Counted from the stretch's first letter, positions 34,779 to 43,852 are shown. The stretch: 64,000 nt of DNA from Spirulina major PCC 6313 (GCF_001890765.1 NZ_KV878783.1:1093614-1157613); one strand, 5' to 3'. The notes: a model not told the origin generated them from the letters alone. Made by a program: numbers and translations.

Positions 34779-35126
34779 TTACTGATCGGCGGGGGGGGTG
34801 TCGGGCGTGGTTTCGTTGCTGTGCCAATGCTGTTCGAGGGCCATCCGCTGCTCGGCTTTATGGAGAAAATAGCCCCCCATCATCGCCGATGCCAACAATT
34901 GACCCAATTGCTCGCGAGTGGTGCTCACTCTCACATCAAACTGCTGGGGTGGGAGGCCACCCAAGAGACCGATGATTTGTCCTTCCATGACTTGAGCCGC
35001 TTCGGTGCTCGGTTGGAATAGTTGGTTCGCGGTGTCTGCATTGAGGGTTTGCATGTATTGCCACAACTCATTTTGGCTGTGGTTGGCATCCAAGAAATTG
35101 GCGATCGCAGCATGGTGATTGTTCAT
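34779..35126 (-). CDS. DUF760-type cyanobacterial protein
   Basis: This 115-residue protein carries the DUF760 core: LWQYMQTLNADTANQLFQPS, then IIGLLGGLPPQQFDVRV and LGQLLASAMMGGYFLHKAEQ with RMALEQ. The family is conserved in cyanobacteria and plastids, with no established enzymatic role. The protein is short, soluble and acidic at its C-terminus (SNETTPDTPPADQ). It converges with the ABC-F gene with a 27-base gap, so it has its own promoter to the right. Confidence 0.75.
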   Translation of the reverse strand: MNNHHAAIANFLDANHSQNELWQYMQTLNADTANQLFQPSTEAAQVMEGQIIGLLGGLPPQQFDVRVSTTREQLGQLLASAMMGGYFLHKAEQRMALEQHWHSNETTPDTPPADQ

Positions 35127-35511
35127 GGTTCTGTCCTCTGCCGAAATGTCGTTTTAGAATCGTTAGCCCCACTGTAGCGAGCAAAACCCCACAGCTTGAG
35201 GGGTAGAACCGAACCCCCCAAGCTCGGATTTCCCAATCTTGAACCCAATTCGCTGCAATTCTTCAAACTTCTCATCGAAAAACACTCTAAACTCAAAGAC
35301 GCTCTAAAATAAGTAAAGATTAGCCCTAGACATTGCTCGATCCTGGATATTGTCCCTTGATACAATATTCGTTCTGAATCGAAAAAATGCCCAGAATAGG
35401 AGGATGTAGGCAAGAAAGTATAGTACAAGCCGCTCAGTTGAGTCATCCCAAACCCCCAAGACTCAGATCCTTAGCGATCATGCACCCTAATCAATCACAG
35501 ACCCGATAATC
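35127..35511. other. Intergenic gap, nothing recognised
   Basis: About 385 bases lie between the divergent DUF760 and pentapeptide genes. Both promoters should be here, but no repeat, RNA gene or convincing control element was found. Frames in it have no coding character. Confidence 0.4.
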
Positions 35512-36426
35512 ATGGATACGGAAGAACTTTTGCAACGCTACGCTAGTGGAGAACGAGACTTCCAAAAAGTCGATCTCCGGAACACCTTTCTCGGTGGAGT
35601 CGATCTGAGCGAAGCAAATTTCCGTGAAGCTGATTTAGCGGGCGCAAATTTAATCGGTGCGAAATTAGTCCGCGCCAACTTCCGCGAGGCCAACCTCACC
35701 GAAGCTCACCTCGAATCCAATCTCACCGAAGCCAATCTGATCAGCGCCAACCTCTACAAAGCCCACATGACCGGCGCGAAGGTACGAGATGCGAGTTTAC
35801 GCGCTGCCAATTTGCAGGGCGCGATTTTAAAATCAGCCGATTTTACCAATGCGATTCTCAGTGAGGCGGACTTGCGCGATACGGACTTGAGTCGGGCGCG
35901 GTTGGTGAATTGCCATGTGGGGCGTGCCAAGTTGATGAAAGCACTGCTGATGGAGGCGAATCTCACTGAGGCGAATTTCACCAATGCGATTCTGATGGGG
36001 GCTAATCTGCACAGTGCAAACCTGACGGGGGCAGTGTTACATGGGGTCAACGCCACCAATGCCGATGCCAGTGATGCAGATTTTAGTCGGGCATTTTTGA
36101 ATAGTGCGAACTTGGCAGGGATTAACTTGCAGCGGGCGAATATGCGAGCGGCGAATATGTCCTGGACAACGTTGCGCGGGGCGGATCTCACCGAGGCGAA
36201 ACTGTATCGAGCGAAATTATGCTGGTCGAACTTGATCGGGGCGAAGCTCACCAATGCGGTGTTAATTGATGCGAATATCAATGAGACGAATTTTCGCAAT
36301 GCTGACCTAACCGGGGCGGTGATGCCCAATGCGGGGACGGGGGAAACGTCGGAGGTTTCAACGGAGGTGAGCGATCAATTAATGGCACTGCGGGAACAGA
36401 TTATGAAGGGCCGTCAACAGCAATGA
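35512..36426 (+). CDS. Pentapeptide-repeat protein
   Basis: This 304-residue protein consists of A(N/D)LXX repeats from about residue 18 to 275 (LSEANFREADLAGANLIG and similar), forming a predicted quadrilateral beta-helix. Its opening, LLQRYASGERDFQKVDLRN, parallels that of the protein at 18945-19826, so the two are paralogues with a shared N-terminal cap. The C-terminus (VSTEVSDQLMALREQIMKGR) is helical and could mediate dimerisation. It lacks a signal peptide. No target is known. The Trm1 gene follows after 45 bases. Confidence 0.85.
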   Translation: MDTEELLQRYASGERDFQKVDLRNTFLGGVDLSEANFREADLAGANLIGAKLVRANFREANLTEAHLESNLTEANLISANLYKAHMTGAKVRDASLRAANLQGAILKSADFTNAILSEADLRDTDLSRARLVNCHVGRAKLMKALLMEANLTEANFTNAILMGANLHSANLTGAVLHGVNATNADASDADFSRAFLNSANLAGINLQRANMRAANMSWTTLRGADLTEAKLYRAKLCWSNLIGAKLTNAVLIDANINETNFRNADLTGAVMPNAGTGETSEVSTEVSDQLMALREQIMKGRQQQ

Positions 36427-36471
36427 CGGGGATGCTCCTGGCGGACGGGGGGAATTGGGATTGCAGTTGTG

Positions 36472-37596
36472 ATGGATGCGGGATGGCGGCAAGAGGGGCG
36501 GGTTGCGTTTCAGGTGGGGGCGGCGTTTTTTCGGCCGCAGAGCCGGATGGTGCGGGATTTAGGGGTGTTGGCGGCGGCGGTGCAACGGCGGTACACAGGC
36601 GCGTTGCGGGTGTTGGATGTGATGGCGGGTTGTGGGGTGCGATCGCTCCGCTACGGCCGCGAAAGTGGGGCGGATTTTGTCTGGGCCAATGAGGGCAATC
36701 CAGAACTAGCACCGCTTTTAACCGAAAATTTACGCCAACTCGCGACGACGATCCCCTATCAAATCTCTACGGAGAATGGGCGGCGGGTGTTGCTGGGTTG
36801 TGGGAGCCGTCAGGATTATTACGATCTGGTGGATGTGGATGGGTTTGGGGATACGATGCCGGAGTTGCCTTTGGCGTTGTGGGCGACGCGGTTGCAGGGG
36901 TCGGTGTATGTGACGAGTACCGATGGTCGTTCGCTGACGGGACATTTACCGGCGCAGATGGCGGGACGTTATGGTGTGGTGGCGCGATCGCACCCTGCCG
37001 CCCACGAGCAAGGCTTACGAATTCTCTTAGGAGCGTTACACCAACAGGCAACGGCGATGGGGTTTGGGATTCAGCCGGGTTTTTCCTTTTATACGGGGGG
37101 AACCTATCGGGTCTGGGCGCGATTAATTCCCCAACGACGGGCGAGGGCAGCAGACTATGGTTGGCTGGGCTATTGTCATGGCTGCGGTGAATATCAAACC
37201 CTAGCTTGGCAGCAGTTGGGGCGGGCGACCTGTGCAACGGAGGGGCGATCGCTGACGGTATCAGGGCCAATGTGGTTGGGGGCGCTGCACGATCGCACCT
37301 GGGTGAAAGCGATGGCGGCGATCGCGCAAGATTGGCACTGGCGCGACTGTGGCCAGCTTCTGGATCTGTTCACCGCTGAAGCCCAAATGCCCCCCTATTT
37401 CTACACCCTCCAAGCGATCGGCAAGCGGGGAAAACTGGATGTGCCGAAGCGATCGCACCTGATCACCGCCCTTCACGATCACGGCCATGAAGCGAGTGCA
37501 ACCCACATCAACCCCGAAGCGATTAAAACCACGGCATCCTTGGCCGCTTGTGTGGCGATCGCGCAAGCTCTGCAAGGATCAAGAATGGTACAGTGA
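36472..37596 (+). CDS. tRNA (guanine-N2)-dimethyltransferase, Trm1-type
   Basis: This protein of about 374 residues matches Trm1: VAFQVGAAFFRPQSRMVRDL at the N-terminus, the SAM motif LRVLDVMAGCGVRSLRYGRE, the catalytic-type DVDGFGDTMPELPLA and the SVYVTSTDGRSLTGH segment. In the C-terminal domain, HPAAHEQGLRILLGALH and a CHGC zinc-like pair (GYCHGCGEYQT) appear. Trm1 makes N2,N2-dimethylguanosine, usually at tRNA position 26 in archaea and eukaryotes. Among bacteria it is known mainly from Aquifex and cyanobacteria. The start could be GTG 36469 or ATG 36472. Confidence 0.85.
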   Translation: MDAGWRQEGRVAFQVGAAFFRPQSRMVRDLGVLAAAVQRRYTGALRVLDVMAGCGVRSLRYGRESGADFVWANEGNPELAPLLTENLRQLATTIPYQISTENGRRVLLGCGSRQDYYDLVDVDGFGDTMPELPLALWATRLQGSVYVTSTDGRSLTGHLPAQMAGRYGVVARSHPAAHEQGLRILLGALHQQATAMGFGIQPGFSFYTGGTYRVWARLIPQRRARAADYGWLGYCHGCGEYQTLAWQQLGRATCATEGRSLTVSGPMWLGALHDRTWVKAMAAIAQDWHWRDCGQLLDLFTAEAQMPPYFYTLQAIGKRGKLDVPKRSHLITALHDHGHEASATHINPEAIKTTASLAACVAIAQALQGSRMVQ

Positions 37597-37629
37597 AAAG
37601 CAACTTTTTGAAGGGCGAGGGGATGTGTA

Positions 37630-39369
37630 ATGAGACGATTTGGAGTGAGTGCCTGTCTTTTAGGATTGAGTCTGATGGCAAGCCCTGCCGCTGCTGAATC
37701 GGTTTCGTTAGTGTATCCCCCCAACGGCCATGAAACGACCGCCGCGCAAATTTTCCTGATTGGCACGGCTGATAGCACCGTGAGCGTCAACGGTACGACG
37801 ATCCAGCAGAGTGCCCAAGGGCATTTCGCCCCCAGTTTTCCCCTGCAACTGGGAGAAAACCGCTTTACGATCCAGACTGGGGAGGCAACGATGACCCTCA
37901 CCGTCATTCGTCGCCCGGTGGAAGTATTGCCCACAGGGGTCACATTTGCGCCCAACTCCCTCCAACCGACGCAAGATCTCGAACGGCTGCCGGGTGAGTC
38001 GATCTGTTTGAGTGCGATCGCACCTCCCCACAGCACTGTCACCGCCCGCCTCAGCGGCCAAACCTTCACCCTTCCCCCCCAACCCAGCACCGCCCAACTC
38101 CCCAGCAACGCCGCCATCCTCACCGCCCAAAACGACCCCATCCCCCGCACCACCACCCATTACCAAACCTGCCTCACCGCCGAGCAACCCGGTGACCTGG
38201 GTCAACCCACCTACACCCTGACGCGCTCCGGGGAAACCCTCCAAGCCGCCGCACCCGGTGCGATCGCGATCCTCAACCCCGATCAGCGCCAAGTGATTGA
38301 AGTCACGGCCGCCAGCGGCACGGCCCGCACCGGCCCCAGCACCACCTATTCCCGCCTCACCCCCCTACCCACGGGAACCCGCGCCACCGTCACCGGCCGC
38401 GAGGGAAATTGGTTGCGGCTTGACTATGGCGCTTGGATTAATGCCGATGAAACGCGGGTCTTGCCGGGGGCAACCGCCCCACCGGCCATGATTCGCAGCT
38501 TGAGCGGGCAGCCGGTGACGGGGGGGACTGAGATTGTCTTTCCCTTGACGGCTCCTGTGCCCGTGACTGTGACCCAGGGGGATGATACCTTTGCGTTAAC
38601 CTTACATAATGCGATCGCCCAAACCGATACCATTTGGCTCGATGATAGCCCCCTGATTCGCCGCCTTGATTGGCAACAGGTCAACCCCACCACGATCGCC
38701 TACACCTTCCACCTCAAAACCGCCCAACAATGGGGCTACGACCTCCGCTACGAGGGCAGCAGTCTCCATCTCCTCCTCCGCCATCCGCCCCAAATTTCCG
38801 GCGAACAATTACAGGGGCTGCGGATCGTGCTCGATCCGGGCCATGGCGGGGCGGAATTGGGAGCGCGGGGGCCCGATGGCACGCCCGAAAAAGAGGTGAA
38901 TTTGGCCGTATCGCGTCAGTTAAAACAGGCCCTCGAAGCACGGGGGGCAACGGTGCTAATGACCCGGACGGCGGATGTGGATCTGGGCTTGCGCGATCGC
39001 ATGGACTACATCGCCCAGCAGCAACCGGATCTCGCCCTCTCCATCCATTACAACGCCCTCCCCGACAATGGCGACGCGGAAAATACCGCCGGGATTGGGA
39101 TGTTTTGGTATCATCCCCAAGCCCATGATCTCGCGGTATTTTTGCACAATTATTTAGTGACAGAGTTAGACCGCCCGTCCTATGGGGTGTTTTGGAATAA
39201 TCTCGCCTTAACTCGGCCGCAGATGGCTCCAACGATTTTGATGGAGTTGGGGTTTATGATTAACCCCGAAGAATTTGAATGGGTGATGAACCCCCAAGCG
39301 CAAACCCAATTAGCGCAGGCGATCGCCGCCGGTCTTACCCAATGGGTTCAGCAAGCATCCCAACCCTAA
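37630..39369 (+). CDS. N-acetylmuramoyl-L-alanine amidase with SH3-like domain
   Basis: The 579-residue precursor has a signal peptide (FGVSACLLGLSLMASPAAAE), an Ig-like segment, and a bacterial SH3 domain (VTAASGTARTGPSTTYSRLT to GNWLRLDYGAWI, about 220-275). An AMIN-like middle region follows, and then a C-terminal Amidase_3 domain. The zinc residues are visible: H405 in LDPGHGG, E in PEKEVNLA, H in SIHYNAL and the catalytic E in ILMELGFM. It should cleave the amide between muramic acid and the stem peptide in the periplasm, probably at division septa. Length and order fit cyanobacterial AmiC relatives. It starts 33 bases after the Trm1 gene. Confidence 0.85.
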   Translation: MRRFGVSACLLGLSLMASPAAAESVSLVYPPNGHETTAAQIFLIGTADSTVSVNGTTIQQSAQGHFAPSFPLQLGENRFTIQTGEATMTLTVIRRPVEVLPTGVTFAPNSLQPTQDLERLPGESICLSAIAPPHSTVTARLSGQTFTLPPQPSTAQLPSNAAILTAQNDPIPRTTTHYQTCLTAEQPGDLGQPTYTLTRSGETLQAAAPGAIAILNPDQRQVIEVTAASGTARTGPSTTYSRLTPLPTGTRATVTGREGNWLRLDYGAWINADETRVLPGATAPPAMIRSLSGQPVTGGTEIVFPLTAPVPVTVTQGDDTFALTLHNAIAQTDTIWLDDSPLIRRLDWQQVNPTTIAYTFHLKTAQQWGYDLRYEGSSLHLLLRHPPQISGEQLQGLRIVLDPGHGGAELGARGPDGTPEKEVNLAVSRQLKQALEARGATVLMTRTADVDLGLRDRMDYIAQQQPDLALSIHYNALPDNGDAENTAGIGMFWYHPQAHDLAVFLHNYLVTELDRPSYGVFWNNLALTRPQMAPTILMELGFMINPEEFEWVMNPQAQTQLAQAIAAGLTQWVQQASQP

Positions 39370-39659
39370 CCCCATCCCTCACAGAAAATCAATGCCGTCG
39401 GATCATCCCAGGTCAATGAGGGCGATCGCAGTGTCGAGTATTTATTATCACGAAAGTTGACAAAATAAGGTTTCAGAGTACAGCACCGATAAGATCAAGA
39501 TACGTGTTGTGCAGCGATCGTCAAACGTATTGATTTCCGTGGTTGTCTTGCCATATCTGTTGATCCCATTATCAATTGTTCCGATGGTACTTCTACAGGT
39601 TGTCCACCCGTTGTTCACCCAATCATTCCCCCAACCTCCCCATTAGGGGTAGAGTGCTC

Positions 39660-39851
39660 ATGTCTGAATGGAATCGCAGACTCCAAGAAATTGGCTTAGT
39701 TATGGTTATTTTTTTGATAGCGATAGGGCTATGGTTGATTTTCTATCTTCGGAATGCCAATACCGGACAGGGGGAATGTATTGAAATTACCCCAGAAGGA
39801 GAACAAGTGACTCACCGAGGGAAACACTGTAAGTCAATGGAATTTTACTAG
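39660..39851 (+). CDS. Small single-pass membrane protein
   Basis: A 63-residue protein from ATG 39660 (an upstream frame extends to 39576 but looks non-coding) has one membrane segment (EIGLVMVIFLIAIGLWLIFYL) and a short polar C-terminus with two cysteines (GQGECIEITPEGEQ, GKHCKSMEFY). Charges around the segment predict a cytoplasmic N-terminus and an external tail where the cysteines could form a disulfide. I do not recognise a family. It is located between the amidase and the Ctp protease genes, but each is separated by over 130 bases. Confidence 0.5.
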   Translation: MSEWNRRLQEIGLVMVIFLIAIGLWLIFYLRNANTGQGECIEITPEGEQVTHRGKHCKSMEFY

Positions 39852-39987
39852 ACCCTGCCATGGGTTCCTCGCCTCAGACCGGCAGATTTAAGGGGGAAAT
39901 CAATGGGATCATTCCGGTTGAATGTACCCCGACCGAGGGGGGGAATCGACAAGCCAGTCCCAAAATCCTATGTTAGAGTGAGCTTGT

Positions 39988-41334
39988 GTGCTTAAGTTCT
40001 TCTCCTCATCCCAACAAGTGTTTATGGTATTGGCAAAACGTGGACTTGTCCTTGGAGCAACAGCGTTTATCTTGACCACTGTGGCAGTGACCGGCGCTGG
40101 GCTACATCTTTCCCAAGGTCAAATTTTAAATCTGAGCAGTAGCCCCAAGGAAGTCGTTGATGAAGTGTGGCAAATCATCAATCGTTATTACGTTGATGCC
40201 ACGTTTAACCAGCAGGATTGGCGACAGATTCGCACGCAGTATCTAGAAGCGTCCTACGGGAATGACGAGGAAGCCTATACGGCGATCCGTGAGATGCTCG
40301 AAACCCTGGATGACCCCTACACGCGCTTCATGGACCCGGAAGAGTTCGAGGATATGCAGATCGATACATCGGGGTCGTTGACGGGGGTGGGGATTCAAAT
40401 TGCGAAGGATGAGGAGAGCGATCGCCTCATCGTCGTGTCGCCCATTGACGACAGCCCGGCCTTCAATGCGGGGATTATTGCCAAAGACATCATTACGAAA
40501 ATTGATGGCCAAGACACCTTGGGGATGGAGGTGAATGATGCGGTGCAACTGATTCGCGGTGAACGCGGCACAGAGGTGATCTTGACGATCCAACGGGGCG
40601 ATCGCGAGATTGATTTTCCGATTGTGCGCGATCGTATTGAGATTCACCCCGTTCGTACCCGCATCGAAGAAACGCGATCGGGTAATGTGGCCTATATTCG
40701 CCTCACCCAATTTAACGCCAACGCCGCCCAAGACATGCGCGAGGCACTCCGAGAGTTTGAAGCAATGAACGGGCCGGATACGGTGGTGGGCTATGTGCTC
40801 GATTTACGCTCAAATCCGGGGGGACTCCTCAACGCCAGCGTGGACATTGCCCGGATGTGGCTTGACGAAGGCAAAATCGTCTCCACCCATGACCGTCGCG
40901 GCGAAGTGGAACGCCAAGTGGCGAACAACACCGCCCTGACGGATAAACCCCTGGTGGTGATGATTGACGGCGGTTCGGCCAGTGCCAGCGAGATTGTTTC
41001 TGCTGCCTTGCAAGATAATCAGCGGGCGATTTTGATTGGGACGGAGAGTTTTGGCAAAGGGTTGGTGCAGTCGGTGCGTCCCTTGAGTGATGGCTCAGGC
41101 TTGGCGGTGACGATCGCAGAATATCGCACCCCCAACGGCCGCAGCATCACCAAGGACAAGAAAATTAAGCCGGATGTGGTGGTGGAACTGAGCGATGAGG
41201 AGCGGGAAGAACTGCAACTCAACAACAATCGAATCGGGACGGTGGATGATCCTCAATTTGCCCGATCCCTTGAAGTGTTGCTCGAACAGGTGCTAACCCA
41301 TAGCGGCACTCAATTGGAAGTGATGGTGCGTTAA
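39988..41334 (+). CDS. Carboxyl-terminal processing protease (S41 family)
   Basis: The 448-residue protein has an N-terminal membrane/signal segment (RGLVLGATAFILTTVAVTGA), a Ctp N-terminal helix (VWQIINRYYVDATFNQQDWR), a PDZ domain around residues 125-200 (TGVGIQIAKDEESDRLIVVS) and an S41 protease domain. Counted from the GTG at 39988 the catalytic serine is S332 in GGSASASEI and the general-base lysine is K357 in ESFGKGL, the standard Ctp spacing of 25. Cyanobacterial CtpA trims the D1 protein of photosystem II in the lumen, while CtpB and CtpC act on other proteins. Which paralogue this is cannot be decided here. A start at ATG 40024 is an alternative. Confidence 0.9.
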   Translation: MLKFFSSSQQVFMVLAKRGLVLGATAFILTTVAVTGAGLHLSQGQILNLSSSPKEVVDEVWQIINRYYVDATFNQQDWRQIRTQYLEASYGNDEEAYTAIREMLETLDDPYTRFMDPEEFEDMQIDTSGSLTGVGIQIAKDEESDRLIVVSPIDDSPAFNAGIIAKDIITKIDGQDTLGMEVNDAVQLIRGERGTEVILTIQRGDREIDFPIVRDRIEIHPVRTRIEETRSGNVAYIRLTQFNANAAQDMREALREFEAMNGPDTVVGYVLDLRSNPGGLLNASVDIARMWLDEGKIVSTHDRRGEVERQVANNTALTDKPLVVMIDGGSASASEIVSAALQDNQRAILIGTESFGKGLVQSVRPLSDGSGLAVTIAEYRTPNGRSITKDKKIKPDVVVELSDEEREELQLNNNRIGTVDDPQFARSLEVLLEQVLTHSGTQLEVMVR

Positions 41335-41353
41335 GGGCTGCGTCCTGACCTCG

Positions 41354-41680
41354 TTACCAGAGAATGCGATCGCCCTGACCCCAGAAGCGATCGCATTTCT
41401 GTACCGTAATATCGCCCAAAACGTTCACCTGACAGGCCAAGCGCAGGCCGCTATCGGCTTTGTGGGGCGGGAGGGAAAGGCGCGATCGTTCTTTCCACTT
41501 CGGCTCGGACACCGGGCCAATAATCTTGACCGCACAGGTTCCACAGGAACCCAAGCCGCGACAGTTAATCACGCGGGCGTTACCGTTATAAAGGTCAATT
41601 TGGGCAGTTTGGAGGACTTGGCGAAGATTCGCACCGGTCTCGCAGGGTATGGATTTTCCTTGGGCTGTTACGGTTGGCAT
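41354..41680 (-). CDS. 2Fe-2S ferredoxin-like protein
   Basis: This 108-residue protein has the plant-type [2Fe-2S] cysteine arrangement C40-x5-C46-x2-C49-x33-C83 (INCRGLGSCGTCAV, then LRLACQVNV). The fold is beta-grasp, with VTAQGKSIPCETGANLRQVL at the start. Distances and the GLGSCGTC loop differ from photosynthetic PetF, so it is probably a specialised electron carrier, adrenodoxin- or NuoG-like in spacing. It converges with the Ctp gene with a 19-base gap. Its redox partner is unknown. Confidence 0.8.
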   Translation of the reverse strand: MPTVTAQGKSIPCETGANLRQVLQTAQIDLYNGNARVINCRGLGSCGTCAVKIIGPVSEPKWKERSRLSLPPHKADSGLRLACQVNVLGDITVQKCDRFWGQGDRILW

Positions 41681-41839
41681 CGGTTTTCCTGATTGGGGAC
41701 AATCTCTCGCTACAATTTTTGAAGACTCTCTTGATGCAGACTCGACGCATCACATGGGCTGATCTTAACGTAGTCTCATGATTGCAGGGCAGCGATCGCC
41801 CCTCCCCCCTTTGATTCAACACCCCTTATCCCTCAGGCA

Positions 41840-43468
41840 ATGGACACGGCACGCAAAATCTGGCTCTACGACACCACCCTCCGCGATGGCGCTCAACGGG
41901 AAGGCATCGCCCTGTCCATTGACGACAAGCTCAAAATTGCCCGAAAACTCGATGAAATGGGGATTCCCTTCATTGAAGGAGGCTGGCCCGGAGCAAACCC
42001 CAAAGATGTGCAATTTTTCTGGCGACTCCAAGAAAAACCCCTCAGCCAAGCGGAGATCGTCGCCTTCTGTTCCACCCGTCGCCCCGGCAAACTCGCCGCC
42101 GAAGACCCCCTCTTTCAAGCCATTCTCGCCGCCGGAACGCGCTGGGTGACCATTTTTGGCAAGTCCTGGGATCTCCATGTTGAAGCGGGGTTAAAAACCA
42201 CCCTGGCCGAAAACCTCGCCATGATTCGCGACACGATCGAATATCTCCGCAGCCAAGGGCGACGGGTGATCTACGATGCAGAACATTGGTTTGACGGCTA
42301 CAAAGCTAACCCGGACTATGCCCTGCAAACCCTAAAAACCGCCTGGGATGCCGGGGCGGAATGGCTCGTCTTCTGTGACACCAACGGCGGCACGCTGCCC
42401 CACGACATTAGCCAGATCGTCCAAGGGGTATTCACCGCGTTTCCTGACCTCCGGGAACACCCCGACGCGCCCCGTTTGGGGATTCACACTCACAACGATT
42501 CAGAACTGGCGGTGGCCAATGCGATCGCCGCTGTGATGGATGGCGTGGCCATGGTACAAGGGACGATTAACGGCTACGGCGAACGCTGCGGCAATGCGAA
42601 TCTCTGCTCGATTATTCCCAATTTGCAATTAAAACTGGACTATGACTGCATCGCGCCGGAACAGTTGCAGCAGTTGAGTTCCACCAGTCGAGCGATTAGT
42701 GAATGGGTGAATTTAGCCCCCAACGATCACGCGGCCTTTGTGGGTCGCTCTGCCTTTGCCCACAAGGGCGGCATTCATGTGTCGGCGGTGGCGCGAAATC
42801 CCCTCACCTATGAACATATCGCGCCCGAAGCGGTGGGCAATGAGCGGCGGATCGTGATTTCCGATCAATCGGGGTTGAGTAATGTGCTGGCGAAGGCGCG
42901 GACGTTTGGGATTGAACTTGATCCGAAGGGGACGGTATGCCGGGAGATTTTGACGCAATTGAAGCAACTGGAGAGCGAGGGGTATCAGTTCGAGGCGGCG
43001 GAGGCGAGTTTTGAACTGTTGATGCGCTCGGCCTTGGGACAGCGGCAGCCGTTGTTTACGTTGCAGGGGTTCCAGGTGCATTGCGATATTTTGCAGGGAA
43101 TGGAACATTCTTACGGCAATAATGCGATCGCCACGATCAAAGCCAGCGTTGACGATCAGCCCCTTCTTGAAGTTGCCGAAGGGAATGGCCCGGTGTCCGC
43201 CCTGGATGCGGCCCTACGCAAGGCATTAGTGAAGTTCTACCCCGATGTGGCGACCTTCTACCTCACGGACTACAAAGTGCGCATTCTCGATAGTGCATCG
43301 GGAACCGACGCGATCACCCGTGTGTTGGTGGAGTCGAGCAACGGGGCGGAACGCTGGACAACGGTGGGGGTTTCGACCAACATTATCGATGCCTCCTATC
43401 GGGCGGTGGTAGAAGGGATTGAGTATGGGTTGCTGCTGAATACGCCAGCGATCGCACCTGTTTCCTAA
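41840..43468 (+). CDS. cimA: Citramalate synthase
   Basis: This 542-residue enzyme belongs to the LeuA/HMG-CoA-lyase superfamily: IWLYDTTLRDGAQREGIALS with the metal-binding DTTLRDG, IHTHNDSELAVANAIAAVM with the metal histidines, and GTINGYGERCGNANLCSI. The C-terminal LeuA allosteric domain starts around residue 420 and has VSALDAALRKALVKFYP. Sequence and length fit (R)-citramalate synthase, which condenses pyruvate with acetyl-CoA for the threonine-independent isoleucine route found in cyanobacteria. 2-Isopropylmalate synthase is less likely on the basis of the N-terminal sequence. Product inhibition by isoleucine through the regulatory domain is expected. Confidence 0.85.
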   Translation: MDTARKIWLYDTTLRDGAQREGIALSIDDKLKIARKLDEMGIPFIEGGWPGANPKDVQFFWRLQEKPLSQAEIVAFCSTRRPGKLAAEDPLFQAILAAGTRWVTIFGKSWDLHVEAGLKTTLAENLAMIRDTIEYLRSQGRRVIYDAEHWFDGYKANPDYALQTLKTAWDAGAEWLVFCDTNGGTLPHDISQIVQGVFTAFPDLREHPDAPRLGIHTHNDSELAVANAIAAVMDGVAMVQGTINGYGERCGNANLCSIIPNLQLKLDYDCIAPEQLQQLSSTSRAISEWVNLAPNDHAAFVGRSAFAHKGGIHVSAVARNPLTYEHIAPEAVGNERRIVISDQSGLSNVLAKARTFGIELDPKGTVCREILTQLKQLESEGYQFEAAEASFELLMRSALGQRQPLFTLQGFQVHCDILQGMEHSYGNNAIATIKASVDDQPLLEVAEGNGPVSALDAALRKALVKFYPDVATFYLTDYKVRILDSASGTDAITRVLVESSNGAERWTTVGVSTNIIDASYRAVVEGIEYGLLLNTPAIAPVS

Positions 43469-43486
43469 AATGCCCCGGCTCATCCG

Positions 43487-43495
43487 TGCTATACT
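43487..43495 (+). promoter_or_regulatory. Extended -10 promoter element
   Basis: TGCTATACT matches an extended -10 (TGnTATAAT with one change), 27 bases before the ATG at 43522. A small inverted repeat CTACA-AGC-TGTAG overlaps the expected start of transcription. It would drive the small basic-protein gene that follows cimA. Confidence 0.4.
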
Positions 43496-43521
43496 ACAAG
43501 CTGTAGTTTCACAACACCACC

Positions 43522-43803
43522 ATGCGACTCAAACGCTGGGAATCCCCCCGCCGTCGCGGTCGGAATCATAAAGGCAGCGGCGGATCAGCCCGACAACGAC
43601 AGATCAAAAAACAACATAAGCTTTGGATGAAGCGGCTCAAAGCAAACCGCGACCCCCAAGACCCCCAAGAAGCGCGATCGCGATCGCGCTTCCTTTTTTT
43701 TGATCATCGATCATTTAATCCCACAGTGGAGACTACATCTGTTTCACTAGTTTCTAAAATTCTAAATTTATCCCGCTCCGAGACAAGATTCTTTAGATTT
43801 TAA
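43522..43803 (+). CDS. Small basic protein or its reading-through frame
   Basis: The 93-codon frame starts with a strongly basic segment (MRLKRWESPRRRGRNHKGSG then RQRQIKKQHKLWMKRLKANR) that looks like an RNA- or DNA-binding tail. I do not recognise the family, although the first 50 residues have the look of a genuine small protein. Oddly, the frame passes through a strong intrinsic terminator at 43670-43701, and the stop codon lies about 100 bases after it. So transcripts that terminate there would lack a stop codon. Either the true protein is made only on read-through, or the frame is not a gene. It is preceded by a promoter-like TATACT. Confidence 0.4.
   Translation: MRLKRWESPRRRGRNHKGSGGSARQRQIKKQHKLWMKRLKANRDPQDPQEARSRSRFLFFDHRSFNPTVETTSVSLVSKILNLSRSETRFFRF
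43670..43701 (+). terminator. HIP1-based intrinsic terminator
   Basis: A perfect 22-nt palindrome, AAGCGCGATCG joined to CGATCGCGCTT, contains overlapping HIP1 octamers and is followed by CC and eight Ts. It should end transcription from the small basic gene, or from cimA read-through. The stem may form with a small central loop of four to six bases. Confidence 0.75.
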
Positions 43804-43846
43804 TTTTTCACTTTAGTTTAGAATGAACAGCCGCGAAAATTACTAC

Positions 43847-43852
43847 TATAAT
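43847..43852 (+). promoter_or_regulatory. -10 element upstream of the first cold-shock gene
   Basis: A consensus TATAAT lies 84 bases before the start codon at 43936. No good -35 is visible at the usual distance. The implied leader of about 75 bases could hold the kind of temperature-sensitive structure known from other cold-shock mRNAs. Confidence 0.4.
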
